Shown: one piece after another, positions 17,260 through 25,713 of the stretch | How positions within the stretch are numbered: position 1 is the stretch's first letter | Layout of the letters: every line of letters begins with the position of its first letter | Origin: Bacteroidota bacterium | GTDB lineage: Bacteria > Bacteroidota > Bacteroidia > Chitinophagales > Chitinophagaceae | DNA length: 64,000 nucleotides | NCBI GenBank assembly: GCA_023430465.1 | Contig: JAEZAM010000049.1 | Coordinates: 14,375-78,374, forward strand | Reading direction: 5' to 3' | Made by a program: the position numbers and the translations under genes | Notes under the pieces: generated by a model | What the model was told of the DNA's origin: nothing | Databases searched by the model: none | What the model saw: the letters and a program-made list of their open reading frames with translations, nothing else

Positions 17260-17463
17260 TTACCATCCCTGTTTAGCTATACCTGCTTTGATGGCAGCCA
17301 GTGCTTTTTCTTCTCCAAGGAGTGTAGTCAGCTTGTTTCCTTTACCATCATTTCCCTGTGCCATATATGCTCCTTTAGCTGTCTTTGTGATGACCGCATC
17401 TTTAATGGGAACACCTTTTTCTTTGGTTTTTACATTGTAAGCTGTAAGAGTTACGTCTGCCAT
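17260..17463 (-). CDS. Small cytosolic protein of unknown function (67 residues)
   Basis: A 67-residue protein rich in Lys, Ala and Gly, with no signal peptide or membrane segment. It begins MADVTLTAYNVKTKEKGVPIKDAVITKTAKGAYMAQG, a possible beta hairpin, and ends in an Ala/Lys helix (EEKALAAIKAGIAKQGW). The pattern resembles a small conserved Bacteroidota protein with a TKxKGAYM core, but I cannot name a function. The well-placed shared terminator and biased composition argue that it is a real gene. It is monocistronic, between a T9SS cargo gene and gyrB. Confidence 0.65.
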   Translation of the reverse strand: MADVTLTAYNVKTKEKGVPIKDAVITKTAKGAYMAQGNDGKGNKLTTLLGEEKALAAIKAGIAKQGW

Positions 17464-17622
17464 GATGATAGATTTTTGAATTAGTAATATCTGAAATTAA
17501 GCAATTCGGCGGGTTCCGGCGGATATTCTTGGCTGCTGGCCCGGCATTGCGGCCGATTTTGCGGATAAATGGCTGAAAACCAAATTTCACCCAAAACCGG
17601 GTATACAGGCCTGAAAAAGAAA

Positions 17623-17645
17623 AATCCCTGCCAAAGACAGGGATT
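17623..17645 (-). terminator. Rho-independent terminator of gyrB
   Basis: Read on the minus strand, the stem AATCCCTG / CAGGGATT with a 7-nt loop is followed by TTTCTTTTTC. It lies about 27 bp after the gyrB stop. Confidence 0.85.
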
Positions 17646-17671
17646 CCCGTTATTTTTTTAAAATATTCCGA

Positions 17672-19651
17672 TCAGATATCCAGCTTTGCATACTTCGCAT
17701 GGGTCTCGATGAATTCCCTGCGGGGGGCTACTTCGTCACCCATCAGCATGCTGAAGATACGGTCAGCTTCGGCAGCACTTTCGATGGTGACCTGCTTCAA
17801 GGTCCTTGTATCGGGGTTCATGGTGGTCTCCCACAACTGGTCAGCGTTCATTTCACCCAGACCTTTATATCGCTGGATGGTTACTGACTCTTCTTTACCA
17901 CCACCCAGTTTTTCCACCAGGTTCTTCCGTTGGGTTTCGTTATATGCATAAGCCTGCTCTTTTCCCTTCTTGATCAGGTAAAGCGGGGGCTGTGCGATGT
18001 ATACGTATCCCTGGCGAACCAGTTCGGTCATATAGCGGTAGATGAAGGTCAGGATCAGTGTGGCGATGTGAGATCCATCTACGTCGGCATCGGTCATGAT
18101 GATCAGTTTGTGATACCGGAGTTTAGCCAGGTTCAGTGCCTTTGGATCTTCCGGTGTGCCTACTGTGACGCCCAATGCGGTGTACATGTTGCGGATCTCC
18201 TCGTTCTCGTAGATCTTGTGCTCCATGGCTTTTTCTACGTTGAGGATCTTACCGCGGAGAGGCAGGATGGCCTGGTAGGTCCTGTTACGGCCCTGTTTGG
18301 CCGTACCGCCCGCTGAGTCACCCTCGACGAGATAGAGTTCGCATTTATTTGGATCACGATCGGAACAGTCGGCTAGTTTACCGGGTAGTCCGCCACCGGT
18401 CAGCACGGATTTGCGCTGCACCATTTCCCTTGCTTTGCGGGCGGCCGCACGTGCCTGCGCAGCGATGATCACTTTGGCAACGATGTTCTTGGCTTCTTTG
18501 GGATTTTCTTCAAGATAGGCCTCGAGCACACGGGATACGGTTGTGTCCACGACCCCCATGACTTCGTTATTTCCAAGCTTTGTTTTGGTTTGCCCTTCAA
18601 ATTGTGGTTCAGGTACTTTCACGGATATGATCGCGCTGAGTCCTTCGCGGAAGTCATCTCCCTCGATTTCTACTTTGGCTTTTTCAAATAAACCGTTTTT
18701 GTCACCATAGCTTTTGAAGACGCGGGTCAGTGCGCGACGGAAGCCCGACACGTGAGTTCCGCCCTCGATCGTGTTGATATTATTGACGTAGGAGTAGATG
18801 TGTTCACTATAGCTGTCATTATAGCTGAGCGCAACTTCCACCATCACATTGGTGTTGTCATCGCGGCCTTCTACGGAAATAACTTTTGGGATCAGTGCAT
18901 TGCGGCCGGCGCTGGTATCGAGCATTTCGACAAACTCCACAATACCGCCTTCGCTGTAAAAGCTTTTGGAATAAGTGGTGCCGTCTTCTTCTTTTTCACG
19001 CAGATCGTTGAGCGTAATGCGCACACCGCGATTCAGGAAGGAAAGTTCCCGAAGACGTCCTTCCAGGATATCCTTGTTGTAGATCGTGGTGATGAAGATG
19101 CTGCCATCAGGCCAGAAATGAACCCGTGTGCCGGTTGTGGTGCTTGTGCCGATCTCACGGACCGCATACTGGGGTACTCCGATGTGATACTCCTGCTCAA
19201 ACTTTTTGCCTTCACGGTTAACGGTAACCAGCAGGCGCGTACTCAGCGCATTCACGCAGCTTACACCCACCCCATGCAGACCACCGGATACCTTGTAGGA
19301 GCCTTTATCGAATTTACCACCCGCATGCAGGACGGTCATGACGACTTCAAGTGCAGAGCGTTTTTCCTTGGTGTGCATGGCAGTGGGGATACCACGGCCA
19401 TCATCTTCCACGGAAACGCTGTTGTCTTCATGTATGGTTACAATGATGTTCTTACAATAGCCGGCAAGTGCTTCATCGATGGAGTTGTCTACCACTTCAT
19501 ACACGAGGTGGTGAAGTCCTTTTACACCGATGTCCCCGATGTACATGGCCGGACGTTTCCGAACGGCTTCCAAACCTTCTAAAACCTGAATGCTATCTGC
19601 TCCATATCCGCCTCCTGCGAGGGTCATTTCTGCGGTAGTATCTGTGCTCAT
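17672..19651 (-). CDS. gyrB: DNA gyrase subunit B
   Basis: A 659-residue type IIA topoisomerase B subunit. The GHKL ATPase site is visible as YEVVDNSIDEA (E52, N56) and GGLHGVGVSCVNALS. The TOPRIM domain has EGDSAGG and DADVDGSHI. The segment QAILPLRGKILNVEKA is typical of GyrB, where ParE has a different ending, so gyrase is preferred over topoisomerase IV. With GyrA it introduces negative supercoils using ATP. The length is usual for Bacteroidota. No replication-origin genes are beside it. Confidence 0.95.
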   Translation of the reverse strand: MSTDTTAEMTLAGGGYGADSIQVLEGLEAVRKRPAMYIGDIGVKGLHHLVYEVVDNSIDEALAGYCKNIIVTIHEDNSVSVEDDGRGIPTAMHTKEKRSALEVVMTVLHAGGKFDKGSYKVSGGLHGVGVSCVNALSTRLLVTVNREGKKFEQEYHIGVPQYAVREIGTSTTTGTRVHFWPDGSIFITTIYNKDILEGRLRELSFLNRGVRITLNDLREKEEDGTTYSKSFYSEGGIVEFVEMLDTSAGRNALIPKVISVEGRDDNTNVMVEVALSYNDSYSEHIYSYVNNINTIEGGTHVSGFRRALTRVFKSYGDKNGLFEKAKVEIEGDDFREGLSAIISVKVPEPQFEGQTKTKLGNNEVMGVVDTTVSRVLEAYLEENPKEAKNIVAKVIIAAQARAAARKAREMVQRKSVLTGGGLPGKLADCSDRDPNKCELYLVEGDSAGGTAKQGRNRTYQAILPLRGKILNVEKAMEHKIYENEEIRNMYTALGVTVGTPEDPKALNLAKLRYHKLIIMTDADVDGSHIATLILTFIYRYMTELVRQGYVYIAQPPLYLIKKGKEQAYAYNETQRKNLVEKLGGGKEESVTIQRYKGLGEMNADQLWETTMNPDTRTLKQVTIESAAEADRIFSMLMGDEVAPRREFIETHAKYAKLDI

Positions 19652-19785
19652 AAATGCTGTAAAATGCCGTAGTTATGTATTAAAAATACAGGACTGGCAA
19701 ATTTACGAAAATACAGGGTGGTAAAGGGTTTTTGAGCGATGATTTTTACACAATTTTAGCCCATGTTTTCACTTGGAAAGGCAAC

Positions 19786-21189
19786 TCAACGCTTGACTAT
19801 CTGGGCAACCAGATCCGCTTCTGTGGCCACCTTGTTTCCGACGTAGACGGTTCCTTTCATTTCACAGATTCCCCGGCGGATTGGAGCGGCCAGTTCCATT
19901 TTCAGGAGCATGGTATCCCCCGGGCGAACCATTTGCTTGAACTTGCAGTTATCGATCTTGAGGAAATAAGTATCATACTGACCGTCGCCGCTAAGATTGA
20001 TCGCCAGGATACCGCCGCATTGCGCCAGCGCTTCAATCTGGAGTACGCCGGGCATTACAGGGTTGCCGGGGAAATGCCCCTGGAAAAACCATTCATTGAA
20101 TGTCACGTTTTTCACCCCGATGATTTGTGTATCGCTCAGTTCGATGATCTTATCCACCAGCAGGAATGGGAAGCGATGTGGTAATTTTTTTTCAATATAG
20201 CTGAGATCATAAATGGGCGGCAGGGTAGGATCGTATGTTGGTACCCCCTTAATGCGTTTATTTTTCAGGATATATTGCTTGATCTTGCGCGCAAATTCCA
20301 CGTTGGAACTATGGCCGGGCCGGTTGGCGATGATCCGTCCTTTGATCGGGTAGCCGATCAGCGCCAGGTCTCCAACCACGTCCAGCAATTTATGTCGGGC
20401 AGGTTCATTGGGGAATCGGAGTTCAAGATTATTGAGATAGCCTTCGCTTTTTACTTCGATGTTGTCTTTCTTGAAGATTTTCTTCAGCCGCTCCATTTCT
20501 TTACCATCCACCGGCTTGTCAACGATCACGATCGCATTGTTCACATCTCCGCCCTTGATCAGGTTGTGATCGAGGAGCATTTCCAGTTCATGCAGGAAAA
20601 CAAATGTGCGGCTGTTCGCGATCTCCTGTTTGAATTCGGTCATTTTCCGGAGTTGCGCATGCTGGGTTCCAAGTACCGGTGAATTGAAATCAATCAGCGT
20701 GGTTACCTGGTACTCCAGGGCAGGCATGATAACCATTTCCACCCGTTTTACTTCGTCATAGTGATAGATATTTTCATCGATGCTGTACCAGACCTTGGCT
20801 GCATCCTGCTCTACCACGCCCACCTGCTCGATCATTTCCACAAAAGGCTCGGAGCTTCCGTCCATGATCGGCATTTCGGGGCCGTTGATCTCAATCAGGC
20901 AGTTATCCACTCCCATGCCCACCAGTGCGGCCAGCACATGCTCCACCGTGCTCACCCTGGCGCCGTTCGCCTCGAGTGTGGTACCCCGGCTGGTATCCGT
21001 TACCAGATCGCAATCGGCTTTTATCACGGGCTGTCCCGGCATGTCGATGCGTTGAAACTGGAAACCAAACCCCGGGCTGGCAGGCTTCAGTGTCAGGTCG
21101 GCCATGATGCCGGTGTGAAGGCCGGTGCCTGAAATCGTAGCAGGTGCTTTGAGGGTATGCTGTTTATCAGGGTTGAAGTTCGTACTCAT
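19786..21189 (-). CDS. lpxC/fabZ: Bifunctional LpxC-FabZ fusion (lipid A deacetylase / hydroxyacyl-ACP dehydratase)
   Basis: A 467-residue natural fusion known in Bacteroidota. Residues 1 to ~325 are LpxC, the zinc enzyme that removes acetate from UDP-3-O-acyl-GlcNAc, the committed step of lipid A synthesis. Its metal ligands lie in VEHVLAAL and in HKLLDVVGDLALIG. Residues ~328-467 are FabZ, with active-site His in PHRFPFLLVD and the GHFPGNPVMPGVLQIEAL helix. Linking the two ties lipid A flux to fatty acid supply. lpxD is upstream on the same strand, separated by a repeat array. Confidence 0.96.
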   Translation of the reverse strand: MSTNFNPDKQHTLKAPATISGTGLHTGIMADLTLKPASPGFGFQFQRIDMPGQPVIKADCDLVTDTSRGTTLEANGARVSTVEHVLAALVGMGVDNCLIEINGPEMPIMDGSSEPFVEMIEQVGVVEQDAAKVWYSIDENIYHYDEVKRVEMVIMPALEYQVTTLIDFNSPVLGTQHAQLRKMTEFKQEIANSRTFVFLHELEMLLDHNLIKGGDVNNAIVIVDKPVDGKEMERLKKIFKKDNIEVKSEGYLNNLELRFPNEPARHKLLDVVGDLALIGYPIKGRIIANRPGHSSNVEFARKIKQYILKNKRIKGVPTYDPTLPPIYDLSYIEKKLPHRFPFLLVDKIIELSDTQIIGVKNVTFNEWFFQGHFPGNPVMPGVLQIEALAQCGGILAINLSGDGQYDTYFLKIDNCKFKQMVRPGDTMLLKMELAAPIRRGICEMKGTVYVGNKVATEADLVAQIVKR

Positions 21190-21220
21190 GCGGATGTTTT
21201 AATCGCGGCAAAGATAGGGT

Positions 21221-21250
21221 GGTTGAGGTTGAGGTTAAGGTTGAGGTTGA
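21221..21250. repeat. Tandem hexamer array (five GGTTGA/GGTTAA units)
   Basis: Five consecutive 6-nt units: GGTTGA twice, GGTTAA, GGTTGA twice. The same unit makes up both arrays around the four-helix-bundle gene at 31457-31986. Here no gene accompanies it, so it could be a solo remnant. It lies in the lpxD-lpxC spacer. Confidence 0.9.
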
Positions 21251-21256
21251 GATGTG

Positions 21257-21290
21257 CACTCCACACTCCACCCTTCACACTCCGCACTCA
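21257..21290. repeat. Degenerate heptamer array (CACTCCA/CACTCCG), ending in the lpxD stop codon
   Basis: Five units of CACTCCR type, of which one is degraded to CCCTTCA. The last unit, CACTCA, contains the complement of the lpxD TGA stop (21288-21290). The same family is at 10643-10677. Confidence 0.8.
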
Positions 21291-22322
21291 TTTTTTGAGT
21301 GCCTCTACGATCGCTTCCAGCTCCTTTACTCGTTTTTCCAGATCAGGCAGCTTTCGCGTAACAGCCTGGCTGCGGAGGGCCGATGTATAATCGTATGCAG
21401 GCGAACCTGTGACTGCCTTGCCCGCGGCAAGTGATTTACTTACGCCGCTTTGCGCATTCACCCGGGCGCCATCGCCGAGCTGTATATGCCCTACGATGCC
21501 GGCTTGCCCGCCAATCATGACGCCATTGCCGATCTTGGTACTTCCGCTTACACCAGCCTGGGCCGCTATCACTGAGCTGTACCCAATCTCAACGTTGTGC
21601 GCGATCTGGATCAGGTTATCCAGTTTCGCACCTTTCTTGATAGTCGTCGAGCCTATCGTTGCACGGTCGATCGTGGCATTAGCACCAATTTCCACCTGGT
21701 CTTCGATCACCACATTTCCGATCTGCGGAACCTTCTTGAAGCTGCCATCCGGCTGCGGGGCAAAACCAAATCCATCCGATCCGATGACCGTGCCGGCATG
21801 AATGCTGATGTTATTGCCAAGCTTGCAATCGTGATAAATCTTGACGCCGGGATGTATGATGCAATTATTGCCTATCGTCACATTATTACCGATAAACACC
21901 TGGGGATAGATCTTCGTGTTGTTGCCGATCTGTACGTTTTCCCCGATGTACGCGAATGCGCCAACAAATACCTGCTCCCCGTATTTCGCCGACTCCGCGA
22001 TATAACTGGGCTGTTGTATACCGGACAGTTGCTGCTGCATCATATTCTGATAGGTGGATAACAGCGTGGCAAAAGCCGTATATGCATCCGGCACCCTGAT
22101 CAGGGTCGCGGAAACCGGTTGTTTTAGTTCATAGGCATCATTCAGGATGATAATGCCTGCACCGGATGTATAAAGGAACTCCTCGTATTTTGGATTAGCC
22201 AGGAAACTGAGCTGACCGGCTGAGGCCTCTTCTATTTTTCCAAAAGAAGAAACGGCAGCAGTTGCATCGCCTTCTATCTTTCCGTTTATAATGGTTGCAA
22301 TCTGTGCTGCAGTAAAGGTCAT
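21288..22322 (-). CDS. lpxD: UDP-3-O-(3-hydroxyacyl)glucosamine N-acyltransferase
   Basis: A 344-residue LpxD. The N-terminal uridine-binding domain covers ~1-100, followed by a long left-handed beta helix of hexapeptide repeats (for example IGNNTKIYPQVFIGNNVTIG). The catalytic His region is LIQIAHNVEIG, and a C-terminal helix is VKELEAIVEALKK. It adds the second acyl chain in lipid A synthesis from acyl-ACP. It is transcribed towards lpxC-fabZ with 98 bp between them, much of it repeat DNA. Confidence 0.95.
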   Translation of the reverse strand: MTFTAAQIATIINGKIEGDATAAVSSFGKIEEASAGQLSFLANPKYEEFLYTSGAGIIILNDAYELKQPVSATLIRVPDAYTAFATLLSTYQNMMQQQLSGIQQPSYIAESAKYGEQVFVGAFAYIGENVQIGNNTKIYPQVFIGNNVTIGNNCIIHPGVKIYHDCKLGNNISIHAGTVIGSDGFGFAPQPDGSFKKVPQIGNVVIEDQVEIGANATIDRATIGSTTIKKGAKLDNLIQIAHNVEIGYSSVIAAQAGVSGSTKIGNGVMIGGQAGIVGHIQLGDGARVNAQSGVSKSLAAGKAVTGSPAYDYTSALRSQAVTRKLPDLEKRVKELEAIVEALKK

Positions 22323-22358
22323 AATGCTGATTTTTCGCGAGCCATACCGGGTTGAAGG

Positions 22359-23576
22359 TCAGCAGCGATAGTGACAAATGTAATATTTTTTGACGGTGGC
22401 GCTGAGGTTCTGCTGGATGAGCGCATTATCCACACGGGAGATGTCTTTTACCGTGCCATCTTTGAACAAAATGTTGATACGTTCATCAGCAGGATTGTAG
22501 GTGGTATTGGTAGCTATTCCCGTAAATACAAAGTAATGCAGGTCTTCTTCGGCAATACCCAGGCAACCCGCCACCTCCAGTTTTTTTGCCTCAAGAAGGC
22601 TATCCTCAAACGGTATCGATTGCAGCCGGACTTTATACAGCCGCCGGTCAATGATGGACCTGCAAAGAATTCGCAGAATATTATCCGGGTGCCAGCACCA
22701 GTTCTTGATCGTTGCCATGACGTCATGATCATCGAGCCGGCAGAATATCTGCAACACATCTTCTATTTTCTGGTATTCGCCGGGATTCTTCATGATGTTG
22801 TCCATCACCTGTGATGCAGCGATGACAGGCTCACCTTTCATCAGGAGCTCCTTTGCGCGCCGGATGATCTTCACGAGCATCATCTCCGCGCCCAGGACGG
22901 TTTTGTGCAGGTAGACCTGCCAGTACATAAGGCGACGGCTGACTAGAAATTTTTCTATGGAATAGATCGCTTTCTCCTCCACCACCAGGTCGCCATTCTT
23001 TACCGTCAGCATCTTGATAATGCGGTCATAACCAATCACACCCTCCGCAACCCCCGTGAAAAAGCTGTCCCTGTTCAGGTAATCCATACGATCCACGTCC
23101 AGTTGCCCGGAAACAAGCTGGTGTAAGAACCGTTTTGGGTATTGGTCGGTGAATATTGCAATGGCTGTAGACAGTTCGCCCCCAAACTCTTCATTCAGTT
23201 CTTTCATGATGAGCAGCGAGATCTGCTCATGGTGAATGCCGGGTATCAGTTCATTTTCCAGTGCATGGGAAAATGGACCATGTCCGGCATCATGCAGTAG
23301 TATCGCGATCTTTGCGCCCAGCTCTTCTTCACGGGTAATGGGAATCCCTTTTCCGCGCAGTTCTTCGAGGGCCGTACACATGAGATGATATGCACCGAGT
23401 GAATGATGGAGACGGGAATGTACAGCGCCCGGATAGATAAGATGGGCAAATGCCATTTGGTGAATATTCCGCAAACGCTGGTAGTAGGGATGTGAAATTA
23501 TTTGCAGGATCAGTGGATGATCGATGGTAATGAAACCATAGACGGGGTCATTGATGATCTTTCGCACTGAAGACAT
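22359..23576 (-). CDS. HD-domain phosphohydrolase (SAMHD1/dGTPase-like)
   Basis: A 405-residue protein with the HD superfamily metal site. A histidine cluster lies at 53-58 (AVHSRLHHSLGAYH), and the HD pair is H95-D96 in LLHDAGHGPFSHALE. The start INDPVYGFITIDHPLILQII...YYQRLRNIHQM is characteristic of the cytosolic HD proteins related to dNTP triphosphohydrolases. The exact substrate is not readable. It is the first gene of the minus-strand run leading into lpxD (36 bp spacing), and is divergent from porX. Confidence 0.88.
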   Translation of the reverse strand: MSSVRKIINDPVYGFITIDHPLILQIISHPYYQRLRNIHQMAFAHLIYPGAVHSRLHHSLGAYHLMCTALEELRGKGIPITREEELGAKIAILLHDAGHGPFSHALENELIPGIHHEQISLLIMKELNEEFGGELSTAIAIFTDQYPKRFLHQLVSGQLDVDRMDYLNRDSFFTGVAEGVIGYDRIIKMLTVKNGDLVVEEKAIYSIEKFLVSRRLMYWQVYLHKTVLGAEMMLVKIIRRAKELLMKGEPVIAASQVMDNIMKNPGEYQKIEDVLQIFCRLDDHDVMATIKNWCWHPDNILRILCRSIIDRRLYKVRLQSIPFEDSLLEAKKLEVAGCLGIAEEDLHYFVFTGIATNTTYNPADERINILFKDGTVKDISRVDNALIQQNLSATVKKYYICHYRC

Positions 23577-23617
23577 GTACTGTTGCGTTTTTGTTAAGGC
23601 CCGGGAAGGGCAGGCGA

Positions 23618-23654
23618 CAAAAATACAATAGCAGGCTTTAAAAAGCTATTTTTG
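23618..23654. promoter_or_regulatory. Candidate divergent -7 elements between the HD gene and porX
   Basis: TATTTTTG occurs on the minus strand (23618-23625) facing the HD gene and on the plus strand (23647-23654) facing porX. Both match TAnnTTTG. No convincing TTG at -33 was found for either, so this is tentative. Confidence 0.3.
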
Positions 23655-23658
23655 GAAT

Positions 23659-23709
23659 CTTCCCCCGGCCGGGAAGAGACACAATATAACCGGTTGCCTG
23701 CCGGCAGGC
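23659..23709. promoter_or_regulatory. Two palindromes in the porX leader
   Basis: A stem CTTCCC / GGGAAG lies at 23659-23676 around a CCGGCC core. A perfect 14-nt palindrome GCCTGCCGGCAGGC lies at 23696-23709, 21 bp before the porX ATG. The second resembles a dispersed Bacteroidota intergenic motif (a fragment also occurs near 5804). They could be RNA hairpins or a protein-binding site. Confidence 0.45.
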
Positions 23710-23730
23710 TTATAAAAAACACATAACAGT

Positions 23731-25287
23731 ATGGCCATTGCAAAGATAATCTGGGTTGATGACGAGATAGAAAGTCTGCAATCACAAAAACTTTTCCTGG
23801 AAAATAAAGGCTACGAAGTGCAGACATTCACGAATGGATTTGACGCGATCGATTTTGTGAAAGACAATTACGTGGACGTAGTGTTGATCGATGAATCAAT
23901 GCCGGGCATCACCGGCCTGGAAACCCTCGCCAAGATCAAAGAGATCAAGCAGGCGCTGCCTGTGGTGCTTATCACAAAGAATGAAACGGAGAACCTGATG
24001 GACGATGCCATTGGCTCGCAGATAAGCGATTACCTGATCAAGCCTGTCAACCCCAACCAGGTCTGGCTCAGCCTGAAGAAGATCATCGATAACAAGCGCC
24101 TTGTTGCGGAAAAAACGACAACGGCCTACCAGCAACAGTTTCGTAACCTGTTCATGGCACTCAACAGTAATCCCGATTACAACGAGTGGATGGATATTTA
24201 TAAAAAGCTTGTGTACTGGGAACTGGAGATGCAGAAAAGTGACAGCCCCGAGATGCAGGAGGTGCTGCAAAGCCAGAAGGGTGAGGCCAACACCGAATTT
24301 TTCAAATTCGTTTCAAGAAATTATTCGAAATGGGTAAATCCGAAATCAACCGAGGGGCCGGTGATGAGCCACTCGCTTTTCAAATTCAAAGTGTTGCCGC
24401 ATCTTGAAAAAGGTACACCGCTGTTCTTTATCCTGGTGGATAATCTCCGGTTCGACCAATGGCGCGCCATCCAGCCCATCTTCGCCGAATCTTTCCGAAT
24501 ACTCGAAGAAGATAGTTTCTACAGTATCCTGCCCACAGCTACTCAGTACGCCCGCAATGCAATCTTTTCCGGTTTACTTCCCGTCGATATTGAAAAACAA
24601 TTTCCCCAGCAATGGAAAAATGACGACGAAGAGGGAGGAAAAAACCTGCATGAGGAGGAATTCCTGCGTGCGCAACTGAAACGATTGGGCAAAGGAGACA
24701 TTAAAGTTTCGTATACAAAAGTGGTGAACAACCAGGCCGGTCTTGACCTGGTCAATAACATTCATAACCTGCTGAATAATGACCTGAATGTGATTGTCTA
24801 CAATTTCGTGGACATGCTCAGTCATGCACGTACGGAAATGGAAGTGCTGAAAGAACTGGCTGGTGACGAAATGAGCTACCGGAGTCTTACTGTGAGCTGG
24901 TTTGAGCATTCACCTCTTTACCAGGCGTTGAAAAAAATAGCCGACAAGAAGATTCGCATCGTGATGGCGACGGATCACGGTAGTGTGCGGGTGAAGACGC
25001 CATACAAAGTGGTGGGGGATAAGCAAACCACTACCAACCTGCGGTATAAGCATGGCCGTAATCTGAATTATGAAGCAAAAGAGGTCCTGGCATTCCGGGA
25101 TCCGAAAGAAGCGGGGCTGCCCGTGCCTACTGTGAATTCGTCCTATATTTTTGCCAAGGAAGACAGCTTCCTGTGCTATCCCAATAATTACAACTACTAC
25201 GTTAACTATTATCGCAATACATTTCAGCATGGCGGTGTGAGCCTGGAGGAAATGATCGTTCCGGTGATCAAGATGCAGAGCAAATAA
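23731..25287 (+). CDS. porX: PorX-type response regulator with PglZ/alkaline-phosphatase-like effector
   Basis: A 518-residue protein with an N-terminal receiver domain (phospho-acceptor D54 in LIDESMPG, acidic pair D10/D11 in WVDDE, conserved Lys in LITKNE). It is joined to a PglZ/alkaline-phosphatase-superfamily domain, seen as FFILVDNLRFDQWRAIQP, PTATQYARNAIFSGLLP and MATDHGS. This is the architecture of PorX, which with the kinase PorY controls T9SS genes in Porphyromonas and relatives. The effector domain has been reported as a phosphodiesterase acting on oligonucleotides. No PorY is adjacent. Three T9SS cargo genes elsewhere in the window fit the presence of this system. Confidence 0.93.
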   Translation: MAIAKIIWVDDEIESLQSQKLFLENKGYEVQTFTNGFDAIDFVKDNYVDVVLIDESMPGITGLETLAKIKEIKQALPVVLITKNETENLMDDAIGSQISDYLIKPVNPNQVWLSLKKIIDNKRLVAEKTTTAYQQQFRNLFMALNSNPDYNEWMDIYKKLVYWELEMQKSDSPEMQEVLQSQKGEANTEFFKFVSRNYSKWVNPKSTEGPVMSHSLFKFKVLPHLEKGTPLFFILVDNLRFDQWRAIQPIFAESFRILEEDSFYSILPTATQYARNAIFSGLLPVDIEKQFPQQWKNDDEEGGKNLHEEEFLRAQLKRLGKGDIKVSYTKVVNNQAGLDLVNNIHNLLNNDLNVIVYNFVDMLSHARTEMEVLKELAGDEMSYRSLTVSWFEHSPLYQALKKIADKKIRIVMATDHGSVRVKTPYKVVGDKQTTTNLRYKHGRNLNYEAKEVLAFRDPKEAGLPVPTVNSSYIFAKEDSFLCYPNNYNYYVNYYRNTFQHGGVSLEEMIVPVIKMQSK

Positions 25288-25402
25288 CGGTTTGGCGTGG
25301 GTGCATTGTGGAAAAGTCGTGAATTGACAAGCGGTCGCATAGCGTTGCTGCGCTTAAATTTGCGAAGGAAAAACGGCCAGATCGGCCGCTCCGAAATTTA
25401 GC

Positions 25403-25678
25403 ATGAAATACACTCAATCCACTCTTGATAAATTAGAGAATATCGCCAGCCAGTCGGGTTATGTACTCCGCTATGAGCGTGGTTCGTTTCAGAGCGGCTA
25501 CTGTATCCTGGAGGAGCGCAAGGTGATCGTGCTGAATAAATTCCTTCCCATCGAAGGCCGGATCAATACCCTGGCCGATATCATACCCCAGCTCGAGATC
25601 AATACGGACGTCCTGACGGATGACCTGAAAAAACTTTACCTGGACATCGTTTCCCGCGTCGAGACAAAGGAAGGCTGA
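25403..25678 (+). CDS. Conserved small protein of unknown function (91 residues)
   Basis: A 91-residue soluble protein starting MKYTQSTLDKLENIASQSGYVLRYERGSFQSGYCILEERKVIVLNKF (quoted in part: a helix, then a beta hairpin with YCILEERKVIVLN, then helices with Leu/Ile-rich LADIIPQL). There is no signal peptide or membrane segment. I recognise it only as a Bacteroidota-type small protein found near PorX or MBL genes; function unknown. It lies 115 bp after porX and 35 bp before the MBL hydrolase, so it probably shares a transcript with the latter. Confidence 0.75.
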   Translation: MKYTQSTLDKLENIASQSGYVLRYERGSFQSGYCILEERKVIVLNKFLPIEGRINTLADIIPQLEINTDVLTDDLKKLYLDIVSRVETKEG

Positions 25679-25713
25679 ACGGAATCGTAGGCATTGTTTC
25701 CGTATTTTTGATT

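Noticed and set aside
18752..19582. 276-codon frame antisense to gyrB
   Set aside because: It is a mirror frame of a strongly conserved gene; composition (His/Val/Phe/Asp-rich) is that of antisense translation.
25402..25680. The 91-residue gene as a TsaE or anti-sigma partner of porX
   Set aside because: No Walker A or other family motif is present; left as unknown.
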